64,000 bases of DNA from CAVZBT01 sp963773605 (GTDB lineage Bacteria; Acidobacteriota; UBA6911): the NCBI GenBank assembly GCA_963773605.1, contig CAVZBT010000002.1:372001-436000 (forward strand), written 5' to 3'. Below are positions 34,207 to 41,826 of this stretch, in pieces. A program made the translations under genes and the position numbers. Within the stretch, counting starts at the first letter, position 1. Each line of letters opens with the position of its first letter. Below the pieces are notes generated by a model that was given only the letters and a program-made list of their open reading frames with translations, did no database searches and had not been told where the DNA came from.

Positions 34207-34214
34207 TGCGGGAA

Positions 34215-34586
34215 ATGCGCTACTCTCGGGACGAAAAACGGCGCATCCTCCTCGCGCTGCGCGCCGAAATGATGATCTACCTCGACAGGACGGATGAGGA
34301 CACCCGTTTCTGCCGCCGGTGCCTGCTCCCGCTGCCCGAGGACCGGTTCGAAGAGTACAGCTTCTGCCCGTGGTGCGGCCTGTCCCTGAACGGTATGGAG
34401 CCGGATTGCGACGAGTCGAGGAGAATCATCGAAAACGAGTGGGAGGGGGTCACCGACATCCAGTGCGGCAACTGCGGCGCCGATTACCAGCAGCCGGGGC
34501 GGCACCGGTTCAGGTTCTGCGCCCACTGCGGCTCCCGCTTCGCCGAGGAAGACGAACTGGTCATCGTCCTGCCCTTCATCGTCTGA
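34215..34586 (+). CDS. Double zinc-ribbon protein of unknown function
   Basis: 123 aa. Two CxxC...CxxC ribbons are visible: FCRRCLLPLPEDRF with YSFCPWCGLSL, and IQCGNCGADYQQ with FRFCAHCGSRF. An N-terminal basic helix (MRYSRDEKRRILLALRAEMM) and an acidic C-terminus (EEDELVIVLPFIV) flank them. No catalytic motif is seen. Binding of nucleic acid or protein is inferred from the ribbons. The ATG at 34215 has no good ribosome site but sits 8 bp after an extended -10 box, so a leaderless transcript is likely. Confidence 0.8.
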   Translation: MRYSRDEKRRILLALRAEMMIYLDRTDEDTRFCRRCLLPLPEDRFEEYSFCPWCGLSLNGMEPDCDESRRIIENEWEGVTDIQCGNCGADYQQPGRHRFRFCAHCGSRFAEEDELVIVLPFIV

Positions 34587-34591
34587 TTCAC

Positions 34592-34765
34592 CGATGTGGA
34601 GTGCGGCGGCTCGACGCCGCTTTTGGGGGCGGCGCCTGGGCGCCGCCTTTCCGACCGTGTCAGGCGAGCTGTCGCACTCCAGGTTGCGGTGTTCGGTGAA
34701 GGGCTGCGCCGAGGCGCAGCCCGGGAAAGCGGCGTCGAGCCGCCGCACTCCAGATGGCGCTGTGT
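34592..34765. repeat. Compound family A palindrome
   Basis: GGAGTGCGGCGGCTCGACGC, GGCGGCGCC-TGG-GCGCCGCC, and AAGCGGCGTCGAGCCGCCGC about 130 bp later in opposite orientation, so two units face each other. It lies between two convergent genes. Confidence 0.85.
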
Positions 34766-34787
34766 GCGTAGGCCGCATTCGAGGGCG

Positions 34788-36410
34788 TCAGAGTTGATCC
34801 AGAAGATCGATAAGCGCCTGATAGCGGGGGTGCGTGCGCAGCGGATCCAGGTTGCTGTCGTGCACCAGCCAGCCCTTCTGGGTCAGACCGGTTCGGACGG
34901 CTCGCTCGAGCGAATCCAGAGCCTCATCCAGGCTCCCCGCCAGGCACCGGACGCAGGCTACGTTGTACAGGACCATCGGTTCGTCCGGGTCCAGGGACAG
35001 CGCCCGGGACGCCCATTCGAGCCCCTGGTCGTACGCGCCGAGTGCGGCGAGGCCGTTGGCGCCCATGTACCAGGCCCGCGCATCGTCGGGGTTGAGTTTC
35101 AAGCGGGCTTCCGCAAGCTCCAGGCCAAAGCGGCGCGTCGCCTCCGCCTCGGCGTGCCGCCCGAGATCCGAGTAGATCTGTCCAATGAGCAGCGGAACCT
35201 GGTAGTCCTGCGGGCGTACCTCCATCGCCCTCCGGTAGAGCTCGATGGCTTTCTCGAGTTCCCCACGAGCGAAGGTGAAGCGGCCATAAAAGTAAGCGGC
35301 CTCGAAAAGCCTCGGGTCCAGTTTCATGGCCGTCTCGAACGCCTGAGCAGCTTCGACGACGGAGCCGCGCAACGAGAGGGCGACGCCGCGCGCGGCGTGC
35401 GCTTCCGCGGAGCGCGGATCGAGCTCGATCGCCGTGCGGCTGGCGGCGTCCGCCTTGTCGCGATGCTCCGCGTGGTTCCCGGCGTACATGAACAGGAACG
35501 AACTGCAGTCCGCAATCCCCGCATAGGCCCGGGCATACGTCGGGTCGAGCTCGATCGCCTGGGAAAACATCCTCAGGGCACACTCCATCCCCTTTCTCTT
35601 GTATTGGTAGTAAAACTGACGCCCGCGCAGGTAGTACTCGTAAGCCTGGACATGGGACGTGGGGACCCGGCCGATAGAGTCGCTCTCGTGCGTGCTGAGC
35701 GTCACCTGGAGGACCGCCGCGATGGTGCGCGAGATTTCGTCCTGGATGGCGAAAACATCCTTCAGTTCCCTGTCGTAGCGCCCCGACCAGAGGTGGCACC
35801 CGTCCTCGACCTTTACCAGCTGCGCGGTGATGCGCAGGTGACTTCCCACCTTGCGGACGCTCCCTTCCAGGACCGTGTCGACGCCAAGTTTTTTCCCAAT
35901 AGTACGGACATCCTCAGGCTGCCCTTTGAACGCGAACGAGGAGGTCCGCGCCGCGACCCGCAGCCCCGCGACGTGCGTCAGGTCGTTGATGATCTCCTCG
36001 GCAATTCCCTCGCAGAAATAGTCCTGGTCCTTCTCGAAGCTCATGTCCGCGAAGGCCAGGACGGCGATGGACGGCAGAGGTGTGGCGGGGGGGGCCTTAC
36101 CGGCGACCGGCGCGATCAGCCGGTATCCCTTGCGCGGTATGGTCTGGATGACACGCGGGTTCTTCGCGTCGTCTCCGAAGGCCTTTCTCAGTTCGGCAAT
36201 CGAGTACGTCAGGATGCCGTCGCTGACAAACGTCCCCGGCCAAACCGCCCGGATGATCCTCTCTTTCGGGAGCACTTCGCCCGCATGATCCGCGAGGCAC
36301 TCGAGCACCTGGATGACCTTCGGCTCAATCGATACCTTGTCCTCGCCGCGGACCATGCGATTCAAGTCCGGCTCGATCACCCAGTCCCCTACCTGGAAGG
36401 CATGCCCCAT
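34788..36410 (-). CDS. Winged-helix / TolB-like / TPR regulator (CadC-like N-terminus)
   Basis: 540 aa. Residues 1-100 form an OmpR-type DNA-binding winged helix (SIEPKVIQVLECLADHAGEV; TYSIAELRKAFGDDAKNPRV; IPRKGYRLIAPV). Residues 110-240 resemble the TolB-like amino-terminal domain found with adenylate cyclases and acidobacterial regulators (SIAVLAFADMSFEKDQDYFC; VDTVLEGSVRKVGSHLRITA). TPR repeats follow to the end (ALRMFSQAIELDPTYARAYA; AQAFETAMKLDPRLFEAAYF). No transmembrane helix separates the parts, unlike true CadC. Such proteins are common in Acidobacteriota, with unknown signals. The divergent neighbour at 36695 is a plausible but untested target. Confidence 0.92.
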   Translation of the reverse strand: MGHAFQVGDWVIEPDLNRMVRGEDKVSIEPKVIQVLECLADHAGEVLPKERIIRAVWPGTFVSDGILTYSIAELRKAFGDDAKNPRVIQTIPRKGYRLIAPVAGKAPPATPLPSIAVLAFADMSFEKDQDYFCEGIAEEIINDLTHVAGLRVAARTSSFAFKGQPEDVRTIGKKLGVDTVLEGSVRKVGSHLRITAQLVKVEDGCHLWSGRYDRELKDVFAIQDEISRTIAAVLQVTLSTHESDSIGRVPTSHVQAYEYYLRGRQFYYQYKRKGMECALRMFSQAIELDPTYARAYAGIADCSSFLFMYAGNHAEHRDKADAASRTAIELDPRSAEAHAARGVALSLRGSVVEAAQAFETAMKLDPRLFEAAYFYGRFTFARGELEKAIELYRRAMEVRPQDYQVPLLIGQIYSDLGRHAEAEATRRFGLELAEARLKLNPDDARAWYMGANGLAALGAYDQGLEWASRALSLDPDEPMVLYNVACVRCLAGSLDEALDSLERAVRTGLTQKGWLVHDSNLDPLRTHPRYQALIDLLDQL

Positions 36411-36694
36411 CGTTCAGTTCTCCCGAACCTCTGCAGCACTACTTTACCACCACCGGCGACCTCCTTGGTAAACTTCGCAATTTCAGCAGATTGTGGAGGA
36501 ATGCCTTGACGCGACGGCCGCCTCTCCCGGCCAACGCGATGGCCCAACAGGCGGCCCAAGCTGGCGTTAGGAAATTCCTCGGCCAACCCTCGTAAACGCC
36601 TCGCCCCCCTCGCCCGTCTAACTCATCGAAAACAGAAACGATCCTCCACCCGAGGTCGGGACCGGGGGGCGTGGGGATGAACCTGGAGGAGACT

Positions 36695-37129
36695 ATGAAG
36701 CGCACTCTGACCGTGATTGTCGTTCTGAGCATCATCGTTCTTGGCCTGGCCCTGACGGCCGCCGCAAGCGACGTGCCCCGGTTGCGGGCGAATGTCCCGT
36801 TTTCGTTCTTTGCCGGCAGCCAGCTGATACCCGCCGGGGAATACGTCTTCGAGCTGCAGGGTGCGATGGGCCGGGCTGCGGGTTCAATGATCTTGGTCCG
36901 GAACGCGGACGGAGCCGTCGTCCACCTGTTCCCGGCCATGCCTGGTGCGAACGCCGCCACCAACGCGACTTGCCTGGTGTTCAATCGTTACGGCAGTTCT
37001 TATTTCCTGTCGAAATTGCAGAACATGAAACTGGAAGCGGAGGTGGCCAAGACTCCTGCCGAGCGCGAAATGGCGCTCGCGTACTCGAAGAAGGCCGAAA
37101 AGAGCGTCGTGATCGCGGCCGCAAGGTGA
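36695..37129 (+). CDS. Small exported protein of an acidobacterial family
   Basis: 144 aa from the ATG at 36695, preceded by GGAGGAG. Sec signal: MKRTLTVIVVLSIIVLGLAL, cleaved near AAAS. The mature part starts RANVPFSFFAGSQLIPAGEY, a phrase that recurs in many short secreted acidobacterial proteins, followed by beta strands (FELQGAMGRAAGSMILVRN; CLVFNRYGSSYFLSKLQN) and a basic helical C-terminus. Function unknown. It is divergent from the wHTH/TPR regulator across 284 bp. Confidence 0.85.
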   Translation: MKRTLTVIVVLSIIVLGLALTAAASDVPRLRANVPFSFFAGSQLIPAGEYVFELQGAMGRAAGSMILVRNADGAVVHLFPAMPGANAATNATCLVFNRYGSSYFLSKLQNMKLEAEVAKTPAEREMALAYSKKAEKSVVIAAAR

Positions 37130-37194
37130 AAAGGGAGATGCAACTTCCTGCGCGGAGGACACTGAAGACACCCCGCCATGTCTTCAGTGTCTTC

Positions 37195-37280
37195 CGTGGC
37201 GAGCCCGCGGTTTCGCGGTTGCACGGCATCGACAGGTTCGGCGAAGTGCGGCGTCGAGCGGCCGCACTCCACACAAGGCG
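37195..37280. repeat. Degenerate family A unit
   Basis: GCGGTTTCGCGGTTGCACGG, CATCGACAGGTTCGGCGAAG and GTGCGGCGTCGAGCGGCCGC preserve the order of the array unit with several base changes. It lies between two plus-strand genes. Confidence 0.75.
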
Positions 37281-37399
37281 TCGGCACCGGTTTCTGGCGC
37301 CCCCAAAAGCAAGTGACACTGCCATACCCCTGGAAAAAATCACCGGAACGGGATAACCTCTTCGTTGACCGCGCACAACCGGGAGAAACGAGAGGCGAG

Positions 37400-37852
37400 A
37401 TGGTGAGTGTTCTGACGGCGATCTTGTTGATGCTGCCCTTCGGAGGTCCGGAGGGGATCACGCGCGACAAGATCCTCGGGAACGGGCAGGAATGGCAGGA
37501 GAACTACGACGCCTTCAAAGCGGAACCGGAACTGCTCGACCTGCTGAAATCCAAAATGGACGAGCATTTGCGGATTGACGTGTACCTGGGGCTCTGGTGC
37601 TCCGATTCCCGCAACACCGTCCCCCCGTTCATCAAGATAATAGATAACCTCAACTCCTCGACCGCCGTCAGATATTACGCGGTGGAGCGGAAGCCCTCGC
37701 AGGACATCAAGTACTTCGTTGAAGGACTGCAGGTCGAGCGCGTCCCGACGTTTATCGTCTACCGGGACGACAAAGAGATCGGCAGGATAATCGAAAACCC
37801 GAAGGCGACCCTCCTGGACGACCTGATCCAGATCATCATGAGTTCCCAATAG
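37400..37852 (+). CDS. Thioredoxin-fold protein with a single active-site cysteine
   Basis: 150 aa from the ATG at 37400, preceded by AGAGGCGAG. A short hydrophobic leader (MVSVLTAILLMLPFG) suggests export or weak anchoring. The thioredoxin fold is recognised by VYLGLWCSDSRNTVPPFIKI, where the usual CxxC is replaced by CSDS, and by the cis-Pro segment VERVPTFIVYRDDKEIGRII. With one Cys it cannot run a normal dithiol cycle; a chaperone, monothiol or redox-sensing role is inference. An extended reading frame upstream runs through the palindromic repeat and is rejected. Confidence 0.82.
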   Translation: MVSVLTAILLMLPFGGPEGITRDKILGNGQEWQENYDAFKAEPELLDLLKSKMDEHLRIDVYLGLWCSDSRNTVPPFIKIIDNLNSSTAVRYYAVERKPSQDIKYFVEGLQVERVPTFIVYRDDKEIGRIIENPKATLLDDLIQIIMSSQ

Positions 37853-37901
37853 CAGGGCCCCGGGAACCGATCTTCACGGATTCGAACGGACCAGAGCAAG
37901 C

Positions 37902-39026
37902 ATGAACGAAGGTAGGAACACGCCGGTGGTGATTGTCGGAGCCGGCATCGCCGGCGCCGCAACCGCATACTTTCTGACCCGCAGGGGCAACCGCGATGTC
38001 GTACTCCTCGAGAAGGAAGCCGTTGCCGGACTCCACTCGACCGGCCGGAACGCTGCCATCCTGCGCTCGGTGATCCCGGACCGCGCGCTCTATGCCCTTG
38101 CCTCCGCATCGAAAGAGTTCCTGCTTCACCCGCCTCGGGGTTTCGCCGAAACACCCCTGGTCAACACCGTGGGCCTTTACATCGCGGCTCCCGCGGACCT
38201 GGTCGGAATACTGCAAAGCTGGGCCGCGGAGGCGCAATGGGCCGATGCCGTTGAGGAGGCCGCCCCCGATCACCTGTATAAGCGTATCCCGCTCCTCGCC
38301 CCCGGGATCGCGCGCGTGCTCTACGGTGCCGACGAGGGGGTGGTAGACGTCGATGCACTCCACCAGGGCTTCCTCAGGGCCGCCCGGAACGAGGGGGCGG
38401 AGCTGCGTCTGAATTGCCGCGCCCGTCGGATTCTAGTGGAAAACGGTCGCATCACTGCAATCGAAACGACCCAGGGTACACTCGAAACTGAACGCGTCGT
38501 GCTGGCGGCGGGAGCTTGGGGCGATGAGCTCGCGGCCGCGGCGGGCTGTCCCCTGCCCCTGGTCCCGCGCCGCCGTCACCTTATGGTCACCAGCCCGCTG
38601 CCGGAAGTCGACCCTTCGTGGCCTGTCGTCTGGATCATGGGCGATGAGTTCTACTTCAGGCCCGAAAGCGGCGGCCTGCTCCTCTCTTCCTGCGATACCG
38701 AGGGAGTCTCGCCCGAGCAGGGGGAAAACGTGGACCCGGGCGTCGCCGAGCAGATTGCGTCCAAAGCGGCACGCTGGCTCCCCTCGCTCGCCTATGCCGG
38801 CGCAGCGCGCCTTTGGGCCGGCATGCGTACCTTTGCCGCCGACCAGCATTTCGTGGTCGGCCCCGACCCCCGGCTCCCGGGACTCTTCTGGGTCGCCGGA
38901 CTGGGCGGCCACGGTATCACGTGCTCCGCGGCGGTCGGCTCCATCGCCGCCGATTACATCGCCCGCGGGCACTGCGATCATTCTGCAGCTCCACTGCTCG
39001 CACCCGCCCGCTTCTTCCGCTCCTAG
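37902..39026 (+). CDS. FAD-dependent oxidoreductase of the DAO/glycine oxidase family
   Basis: 374 aa. The N-terminal dinucleotide fold is VVIVGAGIAGAATAYFLTRR with LLEKEAVAG as the ribose-binding end, followed by HSTGRNAAILRSVI. The C-terminal GLFWVAGLGGHGITCSAAVG is the second FAD-contact region of the D-amino acid oxidase superfamily. Members oxidise D-amino acids, glycine, sarcosine or hydroxy acids. No signal peptide is present, so it is cytosolic. It starts 50 bp after the thioredoxin-fold gene and may share its transcript. Confidence 0.92.
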   Translation: MNEGRNTPVVIVGAGIAGAATAYFLTRRGNRDVVLLEKEAVAGLHSTGRNAAILRSVIPDRALYALASASKEFLLHPPRGFAETPLVNTVGLYIAAPADLVGILQSWAAEAQWADAVEEAAPDHLYKRIPLLAPGIARVLYGADEGVVDVDALHQGFLRAARNEGAELRLNCRARRILVENGRITAIETTQGTLETERVVLAAGAWGDELAAAAGCPLPLVPRRRHLMVTSPLPEVDPSWPVVWIMGDEFYFRPESGGLLLSSCDTEGVSPEQGENVDPGVAEQIASKAARWLPSLAYAGAARLWAGMRTFAADQHFVVGPDPRLPGLFWVAGLGGHGITCSAAVGSIAADYIARGHCDHSAAPLLAPARFFRS

Positions 39027-39123
39027 GCCCGGCCGGCAGTGCGGGTCCGCATATCGGGACGCCGGAGGAGGACCCACACCTGGGCGGTTGAGAACGATTG
39101 GGGTTCCGCGCATCCAATCCAAT

Positions 39124-39639
39124 ATGAAACGGTTTACCTGGAAGGGCGCCACGGCAGTCCTCGTGCTGCTCCTCGCCGCGGCGGGCCTGTGGCTGGCCGT
39201 GAGTCATCGCCGCGCACCGGATGGCGTCGTCTCCCCCAGCGGGGACCGGGCACTAGAGGTAGCGGTGGAATCGGGAAAATCCAGCGTGTGGCTCGTGTCC
39301 TACCCCGGCAAGTCCCGGCGCCTGCTGGCCACGCTGGACGAAGGGGAATCCGCGCGCAGCGTGAACTGGTCGCCGGACGGCCGGCTGGCGGCGTTCGAGT
39401 CGTTCGACGTGGCGGGGCACAGCCCGATGACCACAACCCACGTGTGGGTGGTCGACTCCACCTCCGGAACGCTCCGCGAGGTGAAACTGCCGCCCCCCAA
39501 CGACCGGTTTTCCACATACTTCGAGGGTTGGGTCGGCAAGGGGACCCTGAAGCTCCGCGCCACGCTGCTCGAGCGTCCGGAGGATCTGTTTTTCCTTTAC
39601 AGCTGTGCTGCGGGCGAGATCCAGGGCCCGGTGGGATAG
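39124..39639 (+). CDS. Membrane-anchored PD40-like small protein
   Basis: 171 aa. One N-terminal hydrophobic helix (TAVLVLLLAAAGLWLAVS) anchors a small extracytoplasmic domain with propeller-like strands: GDRALEVAVESGKSSVWLVS, SVNWSPDGRLAAFESFDV and THVWVVDSTSGTLREVKL. That is two or three blades, too few for a closed propeller. Function unknown. The stop lies only 4 bp before the next gene's ATG, so the two are likely co-transcribed and perhaps act together in the envelope. Confidence 0.75.
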   Translation: MKRFTWKGATAVLVLLLAAAGLWLAVSHRRAPDGVVSPSGDRALEVAVESGKSSVWLVSYPGKSRRLLATLDEGESARSVNWSPDGRLAAFESFDVAGHSPMTTTHVWVVDSTSGTLREVKLPPPNDRFSTYFEGWVGKGTLKLRATLLERPEDLFFLYSCAAGEIQGPVG

Positions 39640-39643
39640 CGGT

Positions 39644-40732
39644 ATGAAGCGTTACTTGCTCCCGATCCTGCTCGCATGCGTCTGGGCCGTGGGATACGGC
39701 GCCACAGCCCGGCGATCCTTCATCTTCGATCAGAGCCGGTATGTCGGAAACGTCGTCGGCACAGTCGTCGACTCGAAAAGCGGCCGGGGGTTGGGCGGTG
39801 CGACGGTAATCCTCATCGAGAGACCCTGGCCGGTGCGGGCCAACGGTGGATGGACCTCGGAGTTGCGCAACCTGCTGCTGGCCGCCAGCGTGCGGCGGGC
39901 GGAATCGAATGCGCGCGGCGAGTTCATCGTCAACCGCGTGCCGACGCCTTACCCGTTCCGCCCCTACACGGTCGTCGCACTCGCTCCGGGATACAAGATC
40001 CAGGTTTTCGACCAGGTACCGGTGCTTCCGGGTGCCGTGATGGCGCTCGAGTGCCGGTTCGCCCTGACGCGCGGCAGCGGGGTGGGGCTGATCTTCTCGC
40101 GGGATGAGGCGGGCGCACCGTACGATTATGCGCACGAGCAGCGACTCCGGATTCCGCCGCCTCGCGGAGGTCGCAACGGGGCTTCCGGCGCGCGCCGGAT
40201 CTTCGCCACCCGCGAAGGCCTGGTCGGCCGCACTACCGCCAACGGTCACGTCGTGAGGCGCGATGACCGGTTTGTCGCCCTCCCGTCGCGTCGCGCGCTC
40301 TCGAGCGCCGGCGGACGCGAGTTCCAGGTCAAGCTGACCTACCAGGGCAGGTCGGTCGTCGCACCGGTCTGGGACGTGGGGCCGTGGAACATCCGGGACG
40401 ACCACTGGAACCCCGCCTCGCGCCGCGAGCAGTGGCGCGACCTGCCCCAGGGAGTGCCGCAGGCCCAGGCGGCGTTTCTGGAGGGTTACAACGGGGGGAA
40501 AGACGGGTTCGGACGGCGCGTGTCGAACCCGGCAGGGATCGACCTCGCCGACGGAATTTTCACCGGGGCGCTGGCGATGCGGGACAACGACTGGGTCGCC
40601 GTCGACTATCTCTGGTCACCCGAGGCAGGACCGGCAACGACCGAGGGGCGGGCGCCGGATCGCTTCCCGACCCGCACGGCCGCGATCGTGTCGGACATCC
40701 TCGCCGTCGCCCGCGTCATCCTGAGCCGGTAA
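39644..40732 (+). CDS. Exported hypothetical protein with carboxypeptidase-regulatory-like and possible DPBB-like regions
   Basis: 362 aa with a Sec signal (MKRYLLPILLACVWAVGYGA). Residues ~35-140 resemble a carboxypeptidase regulatory-like Ig fold (VGNVVGTVVDSKSGRGLGGA; VVALAPGYKIQVF). Residues ~220-300 contain VVAPVWDVGPWNIRDDHWN, a phrase that recalls double-psi beta-barrel (RlpA/expansin-like) proteins, then NPAGIDLADGIFTGALAM. A cell-wall-related role is possible but not shown. The ribosome site is within the upstream stop region (GGGATAGCGGT). The gene is followed by a palindromic repeat. Confidence 0.75.
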   Translation: MKRYLLPILLACVWAVGYGATARRSFIFDQSRYVGNVVGTVVDSKSGRGLGGATVILIERPWPVRANGGWTSELRNLLLAASVRRAESNARGEFIVNRVPTPYPFRPYTVVALAPGYKIQVFDQVPVLPGAVMALECRFALTRGSGVGLIFSRDEAGAPYDYAHEQRLRIPPPRGGRNGASGARRIFATREGLVGRTTANGHVVRRDDRFVALPSRRALSSAGGREFQVKLTYQGRSVVAPVWDVGPWNIRDDHWNPASRREQWRDLPQGVPQAQAAFLEGYNGGKDGFGRRVSNPAGIDLADGIFTGALAMRDNDWVAVDYLWSPEAGPATTEGRAPDRFPTRTAAIVSDILAVARVILSR

Positions 40733-40852
40733 TATGGAGTGCGGCGGCTCGACGCCGCTTTCGGGGCGGCGCCTAGGCGCCGCCTGTAAGACATTGCGGT
40801 CGCAGAAGAATTGTGGAAAAGCGGTGGCGGCCGAGGCACCGCACTCCAAAAT
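40733..40852. repeat. Family A palindrome pair
   Basis: GGAGTGCGGCGGCTCGACGC and GGCGGCGCC-TA-GGCGCCGCC, followed by a degenerate GCGGTGGCGGCCGAGGCACC near 40822-40842. It fills the gap between convergent genes. Confidence 0.8.
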
Positions 40853-41823
40853 CAAGCAAATGCGAGGAGCGATTCCTCGACGGCGCCTTTCACCATCTGG
40901 ACCTTGTACGCGTTTTCGTCCAGCGGGGTGGCGCCTTCGGCAGCAGCCTGACCTGCGGCAGCCGCTGTCGACGCATCCAGCTTCTTCCCGACGAGCGCCT
41001 TCTCCGCGGCCTGCGCGCGCCACGGATAGGGACCGACGCCGCCGAGAACAACCCGTGCCCGGCTGACCGTCCCCTGCTCCGCCTGCAGGACAAGTCCGAC
41101 GCTCGTCAGCGCGAAATCCCAGGCGCCGCGCCCGCGGACCTTGCGGTAGGAACTCCGCACCGAAGCGGCCGGGGGCGGGAGATGGATCTCGGTCACGATC
41201 TCGTTAGGGGCCAGAATGTTCTCCTTTGTTATGTTCTTGTCCGGCCCGACAAAAAATTCGGAGATCCTCACCGCCCGCGACCCGGCCGGCCCGGCGATCA
41301 TCAACTGGGCCCCGAGCGCCACCAGCGCCACGGCCGTATCCGACGGGTGCACGAAAAAGCACGGGCCCCCGCCGAAAATGGCGTGGTACTGGTTCTCGCC
41401 CTGGACGGCGTAACAGGTATCCCCGCCTTTCCTGGCGCACGGGAAGTCGCCGCGGAAATACCAGCAGCGCGGCCGCTGGCAGATGTTCCCGCCGATCGTC
41501 CCCTGATTGCGCAGCTGCGGGCTGGCCACGTCGCCCGCCGCCTGCGCCAGCACCGTGAACTTCTGCTTGAGCCCGGGGTGCGCGGCGACCTCGGCGATGG
41601 TGGTCAGGGCTCCGATCCGGAACCCGCCGTCGGGCCTGGCCGAAATGCCCTGCAGCTCCTTGACGGCGCTGATGCTCACTACCTTTTCGACCGGCATGAC
41701 CTCGTCGCGAATGCAGCCGAACAGGTCCGACCCGCCCGCGTGGATCGTCGCGCCCTTCGTTCCCAGAGCCTTGATGGCCTCCGCAACCGAGCCGGCCTTC
41801 ACGTAAGAGAAGTTCTTCATCAT
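40852..41823 (-). CDS. FAD/[4Fe-4S] medium subunit of a PaoABC-like Mo hydroxylase
   Basis: 323 aa. The FAD-binding domain begins MMKNFSYVKAGSVAEAIKAL with IHAGGSDLFGCIRDEVM, and GTIGGNICQRPRCWYFRGDF. Five cysteines follow in ~40 residues (ICQRPRC, FPCARKGGDTC, GGGPCFFVHPSD). This loop matches the extra [4Fe-4S]-binding insertion of the PaoB and 4-hydroxybenzoyl-CoA reductase beta families, absent from ordinary xanthine dehydrogenase subunits. The C-terminal CO dehydrogenase flavoprotein domain contains VRGRGAWDFALTSVGLVL. The start lies 3 bp after the stop of the large subunit, so it is the last gene of a three-gene operon. Confidence 0.93.
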   Translation of the reverse strand: MMKNFSYVKAGSVAEAIKALGTKGATIHAGGSDLFGCIRDEVMPVEKVVSISAVKELQGISARPDGGFRIGALTTIAEVAAHPGLKQKFTVLAQAAGDVASPQLRNQGTIGGNICQRPRCWYFRGDFPCARKGGDTCYAVQGENQYHAIFGGGPCFFVHPSDTAVALVALGAQLMIAGPAGSRAVRISEFFVGPDKNITKENILAPNEIVTEIHLPPPAASVRSSYRKVRGRGAWDFALTSVGLVLQAEQGTVSRARVVLGGVGPYPWRAQAAEKALVGKKLDASTAAAAGQAAAEGATPLDENAYKVQMVKGAVEESLLAFA

Positions 41824-41826
41824 GGC

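Noticed and set aside
34596..36509. 637-codon open frame on the plus strand
   Set aside because: It lies antisense to the wHTH/TPR regulator and begins inside a palindromic repeat. Composition is shadow-like.
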